Assembly: GCA_005884825.1 (NCBI GenBank)
Contig: VAZT01000162.1
Location: 1 to 8,427 of the forward strand
Source: Alphaproteobacteria bacterium
GTDB taxonomy: Bacteria > Pseudomonadota > Alphaproteobacteria > ATCC43930 > CGMCC-115725
Length of the DNA: 8,427 bases
Reading direction: 5' to 3'
In this document: in pieces, positions 6,578-8,427 of the stretch
Numbering within the stretch: position 1 is the first letter of the stretch
How the letters are laid out: every line of letters begins with the position of its first letter
The notes under the pieces: model-generated
What the model was told of the DNA's origin: nothing
Databases searched by the model: none
The model's input: only the letters and a program-made list of their open reading frames with translations
Position numbers and translations under genes: made by a program

Positions 6578-7791
6578 GCGGAGCGCAGGATTCTCTCGGC
6601 GGCGTCGGCGAAAACCTGCGCGCCGAGCATGATGTCCTCCTCCCTGGTGTCCTCGGACCAGTGGTGGCTGATGCCGCGCAGGCTCGGGATGAACATCATG
6701 CCCGACGGCATGCGGTACGACAGCACTGCGGCATCGTGCCCGGCGGCGCTCGGCAATCGCATGTGCATTCCCGGGGCATGCCGTTCCGCGGCTGCCTCGA
6801 TCTGTTCCTGAAAACCGGGATCCATCGGACGCGGCTCGGTGCGCGCAATCGCCTCGATCTCGCAGGCGCAAGGCCCCGCCCGGTCCGCTTCGCTGACAAG
6901 ATCGTGCAGCGCCTTCTCAATGGCGGCGAGCCGATCGATATCGGCGTCGCGGAACTGAACCTGCATCTCGGCGCGCCCGGGAACGACCGAAGGCGCATTC
7001 GGTTCGAGCAGCATGCGGCCGATCGTCCACACCGTGCGCGGGCCGGCGATTTCGGGAAACCGGTCGTGAATGCGGGTCGCGAGCCGCACCATCGCCACCC
7101 CCGCATCTCGGCGCCGCACCATGCGCGTCGTGCCGGCATGGTTCTGTTCGCCGATCAGTGCGACCCGGTAGTTCCAGATGCCGACGATCGTCTCGACGAC
7201 GCCGATGCGCAATCCGGCCGTGTCGAGCGTGTCGCCCTGCTCGATATGCGCTTCGAGATAGCCGATGTAGCGCGACGGATCGACCCGCTCGCGCGGCCGT
7301 CCGGCAAAACCCGCGCGTTCCAGTGCCTCGCGCAACGGAGTTCCGTCATCGCGGCCGCGGGTCTGGTCGATTTCTTCTTCGGGGAGCGCGTCCGTGAATG
7401 AGCGGCTGCCGAGATAATTACCGTAATGGCCTTCCTCGTCCGCCCACGCGGCGACCTCGATGACGCAAGCTGCATCGCCGTCAAAGACGCGGGCGAGTTC
7501 CAGCCCATAAATGACGCCCAGGGAGCCGTCGAGCCAGCCGCCATAGGGCTGGGTCTCGCTATGCGAACCGACCAACAGCCGGCGGCGCACCCTGGGATTG
7601 CGGCCGATCACATTACCAATCCCGTCGATCACCGTATCGAGCCCCGCTTCGCGGAATTTATCGGCCAGCCAATGCCGCGACTCGACGTCGACCGGCGAAT
7701 AGGTCGGCCGGTGGACCCCGGTCTTGTAGCGGCCGAATTCTGCAAGCCGCTTCAGATCCGCGACAACGCGCTGTCCGTCGATGGTTGGCAT
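6571..7791 (-). CDS. M20-family Zn-dependent amidohydrolase (N-carbamoyl-amino acid / allantoate amidohydrolase type), 406 aa
   Basis: Length and motifs fit the amidase/carbamoylase branch of the M20 metallopeptidases, which cleave C-N bonds of carbamoyl amino acids, ureides or related amides with two metal ions. Expected ligands are present: H77 in GSHSET, D88 in GGWLDGSLGV, E119/E120 in WADEEGHYG, H182 in EAHIEQG and H376 in RGISHHWSEDT. Substrate and dimer-domain motifs NHAGTTRM (217-224) and SAAGHDAAV (348-356) are also there. GSHSET has Glu where many relatives have Asp two residues after the metal-binding His; this may be a subgroup trait. The N-terminal EFGRYKTGVHRPTYSP (18-33) also looks subgroup-specific. 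No signal peptide, so cytoplasmic. AAAGGGA at 7801-7807 is nine bases upstream of the start. First gene of a two-gene operon with the binding protein, divergent from the M81 gene. Exact substrate unknown. Confidence 0.92.
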   Translation of the reverse strand: MPTIDGQRVVADLKRLAEFGRYKTGVHRPTYSPVDVESRHWLADKFREAGLDTVIDGIGNVIGRNPRVRRRLLVGSHSETQPYGGWLDGSLGVIYGLELARVFDGDAACVIEVAAWADEEGHYGNYLGSRSFTDALPEEEIDQTRGRDDGTPLREALERAGFAGRPRERVDPSRYIGYLEAHIEQGDTLDTAGLRIGVVETIVGIWNYRVALIGEQNHAGTTRMVRRRDAGVAMVRLATRIHDRFPEIAGPRTVWTIGRMLLEPNAPSVVPGRAEMQVQFRDADIDRLAAIEKALHDLVSEADRAGPCACEIEAIARTEPRPMDPGFQEQIEAAAERHAPGMHMRLPSAAGHDAAVLSYRMPSGMMFIPSLRGISHHWSEDTREEDIMLGAQVFADAAERILRSAR

Positions 7792-7878
7792 ATCTTCACA
7801 TCCCTTTAGCGGCCGTGGCGGCCCGCCGAAGACTAGCCTAGGATCGCAGGCGACGGAAACGGCCTGTGGATAACTGGC
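7792..7878. promoter_or_regulatory. Divergent intergenic region between the M20 and M81 hydrolase genes
   Basis: These 87 bases must hold the promoters of both hydrolase genes, so shared control is likely. Visible elements are a small inverted repeat ggccg-tgg-cggcc at 7811-7823, the palindrome cctagg in actagcctagga, and TGTGGATAA at 7865-7873, which equals the consensus DnaA box read on the - strand. No clear -35/-10 pair was recognised. Confidence 0.4.
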
Positions 7879-8427
7879 ATGCCCGACCCTTCAGCGCCCC
7901 GTGTCGCCCTGCTCGGCTTCTCGATCGAGTGCAACAAATTCGCGCCACCGGCCACCAAGGCGCACTTCCTTGCGCGCACCTATCTCGAAGGCGATGCGAT
8001 CGCCGCGGAGGCGCGCGCGCCGACTCCGACGATGCTGCCAGAGACGCCGGGTTTTGTGGCGGAGATGGATGCGTCGGGTCCGTGGATGCCGGTCGGCATT
8101 GCGCTGGCGATGACCGAGCCGAACGGGCCGGTCGAGCATGCCTTCTTTGTCGAGCTGCTCGACACAATCAGCCGCCGGCTGAGGCTGGTGCTGCCGGTCG
8201 ACGCCGTCTACATCTGCTCGCACGGCGCCGGGCTGACGACCGAGGAGGACGACCCCGACGGGGTCCTGTTCGAGATGGTCCGGGGGATCGTCGGTCCCGA
8301 TGTGCCGATCGCGGCAACCTTGGACCTGCACGCCAACGTGTCGGAGCGCATGGTGCAATCGATCGACGTGTTCATCGGCTACCGGACCAACCCGCATCTC
8401 GACATGCGCGAGCGCGGCGCCGAGGCG
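7879..8427 (+). CDS. M81-family metallopeptidase (MlrC-like), N-terminal part
   Basis: The gene starts at the ATG at 7879 and runs off the right edge; 183 codons are present of a family length near 500. Conserved stretches of the MlrC/DUF1485 N-terminal domain are visible: VALLGFSIECNKFAPP (residues 9-24), YLEGDAI (35-41), VDAVYICSHGAGLTTEEDDP (107-126), VPIAATLDLHANVSERM (142-158) and GYRTNPHLDMRERG (167-180). E17, H115, D149 and H151 sit in the most conserved motifs and are likely metal ligands; this assignment is from memory of the family, not computed. The founding member, MlrC, cleaves small linear peptides in microcystin breakdown; many relatives occur near amidohydrolases and ABC importers and have unknown substrates. 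No signal peptide is seen. The ribosome-binding site is weak (GGA at 7868-7870). It is divergent from the M20 operon, suggesting joint regulation and a shared pathway. Confidence 0.9.
   Translation, partial: MPDPSAPRVALLGFSIECNKFAPPATKAHFLARTYLEGDAIAAEARAPTPTMLPETPGFVAEMDASGPWMPVGIALAMTEPNGPVEHAFFVELLDTISRRLRLVLPVDAVYICSHGAGLTTEEDDPDGVLFEMVRGIVGPDVPIAATLDLHANVSERMVQSIDVFIGYRTNPHLDMRERGAEA

Noticed and set aside
6532..7401. A 289-residue + strand frame opposite the M20 gene
   Set aside because: Antisense shadow of a gene whose metal-site motifs are all in the - strand frame.

Overview
The window looks like a stretch of chromosome from a GC-rich alphaproteobacterium. GC is about two thirds by eye, the ribosome-binding sites are strong GGAGG-type, and several proteins resemble those common in Bradyrhizobium-like and Rhodospirillales-like soil bacteria. 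That assignment is inference from protein style; there is no rRNA or other taxonomic marker here. No tRNA, rRNA, CRISPR array or intact mobile element was seen.

Left part (1-2144, + strand): the 3' end of a HlyD-type type I secretion adaptor gene is followed after 13 bases by a large Sel1-repeat protein gene, probably in the same operon. A 10-bp hairpin at 2166-2189 lies just past it.

Scar (2145-2884): about 740 bases hold no intact gene. They hold two unrelated broken genes joined to each other: a piece of a large serine recombinase (two small deletions) and the last third of a branched-chain amino acid type (LivK-like) substrate-binding protein gene (one single-base deletion).

Central and right part (2885-8427): this looks like an uncharacterised small-molecule catabolic locus. 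A thiamine-diphosphate (acetolactate-synthase-like) enzyme gene on the - strand is broken by an internal deletion with frameshift. It is divergent from an intact luciferase-like flavin oxidoreductase gene (+). That gene converges on a two-gene - strand operon coding for an M20-family amidohydrolase (carbamoylase/allantoate amidohydrolase type) and an NMT1-like ABC substrate-binding protein, with translational coupling between the two. Divergent from this operon, an MlrC-type M81 metallopeptidase gene starts and runs off the right edge.

A reasonable reading (inference) is that the binding protein captures an amide, ureide or peptide-like compound. The two metallohydrolases would cleave C-N bonds, and the flavin enzyme would oxidise the products. 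The thiamine enzyme is damaged in this genome or mis-sequenced. The substrate cannot be read from the sequence, and no permease or ATPase gene is inside the window. I did not find a clearly new defence, RNA or mobile system. The most notable things are the chimeric scar, the broken thiamine enzyme and the hydrolase/transport cluster.
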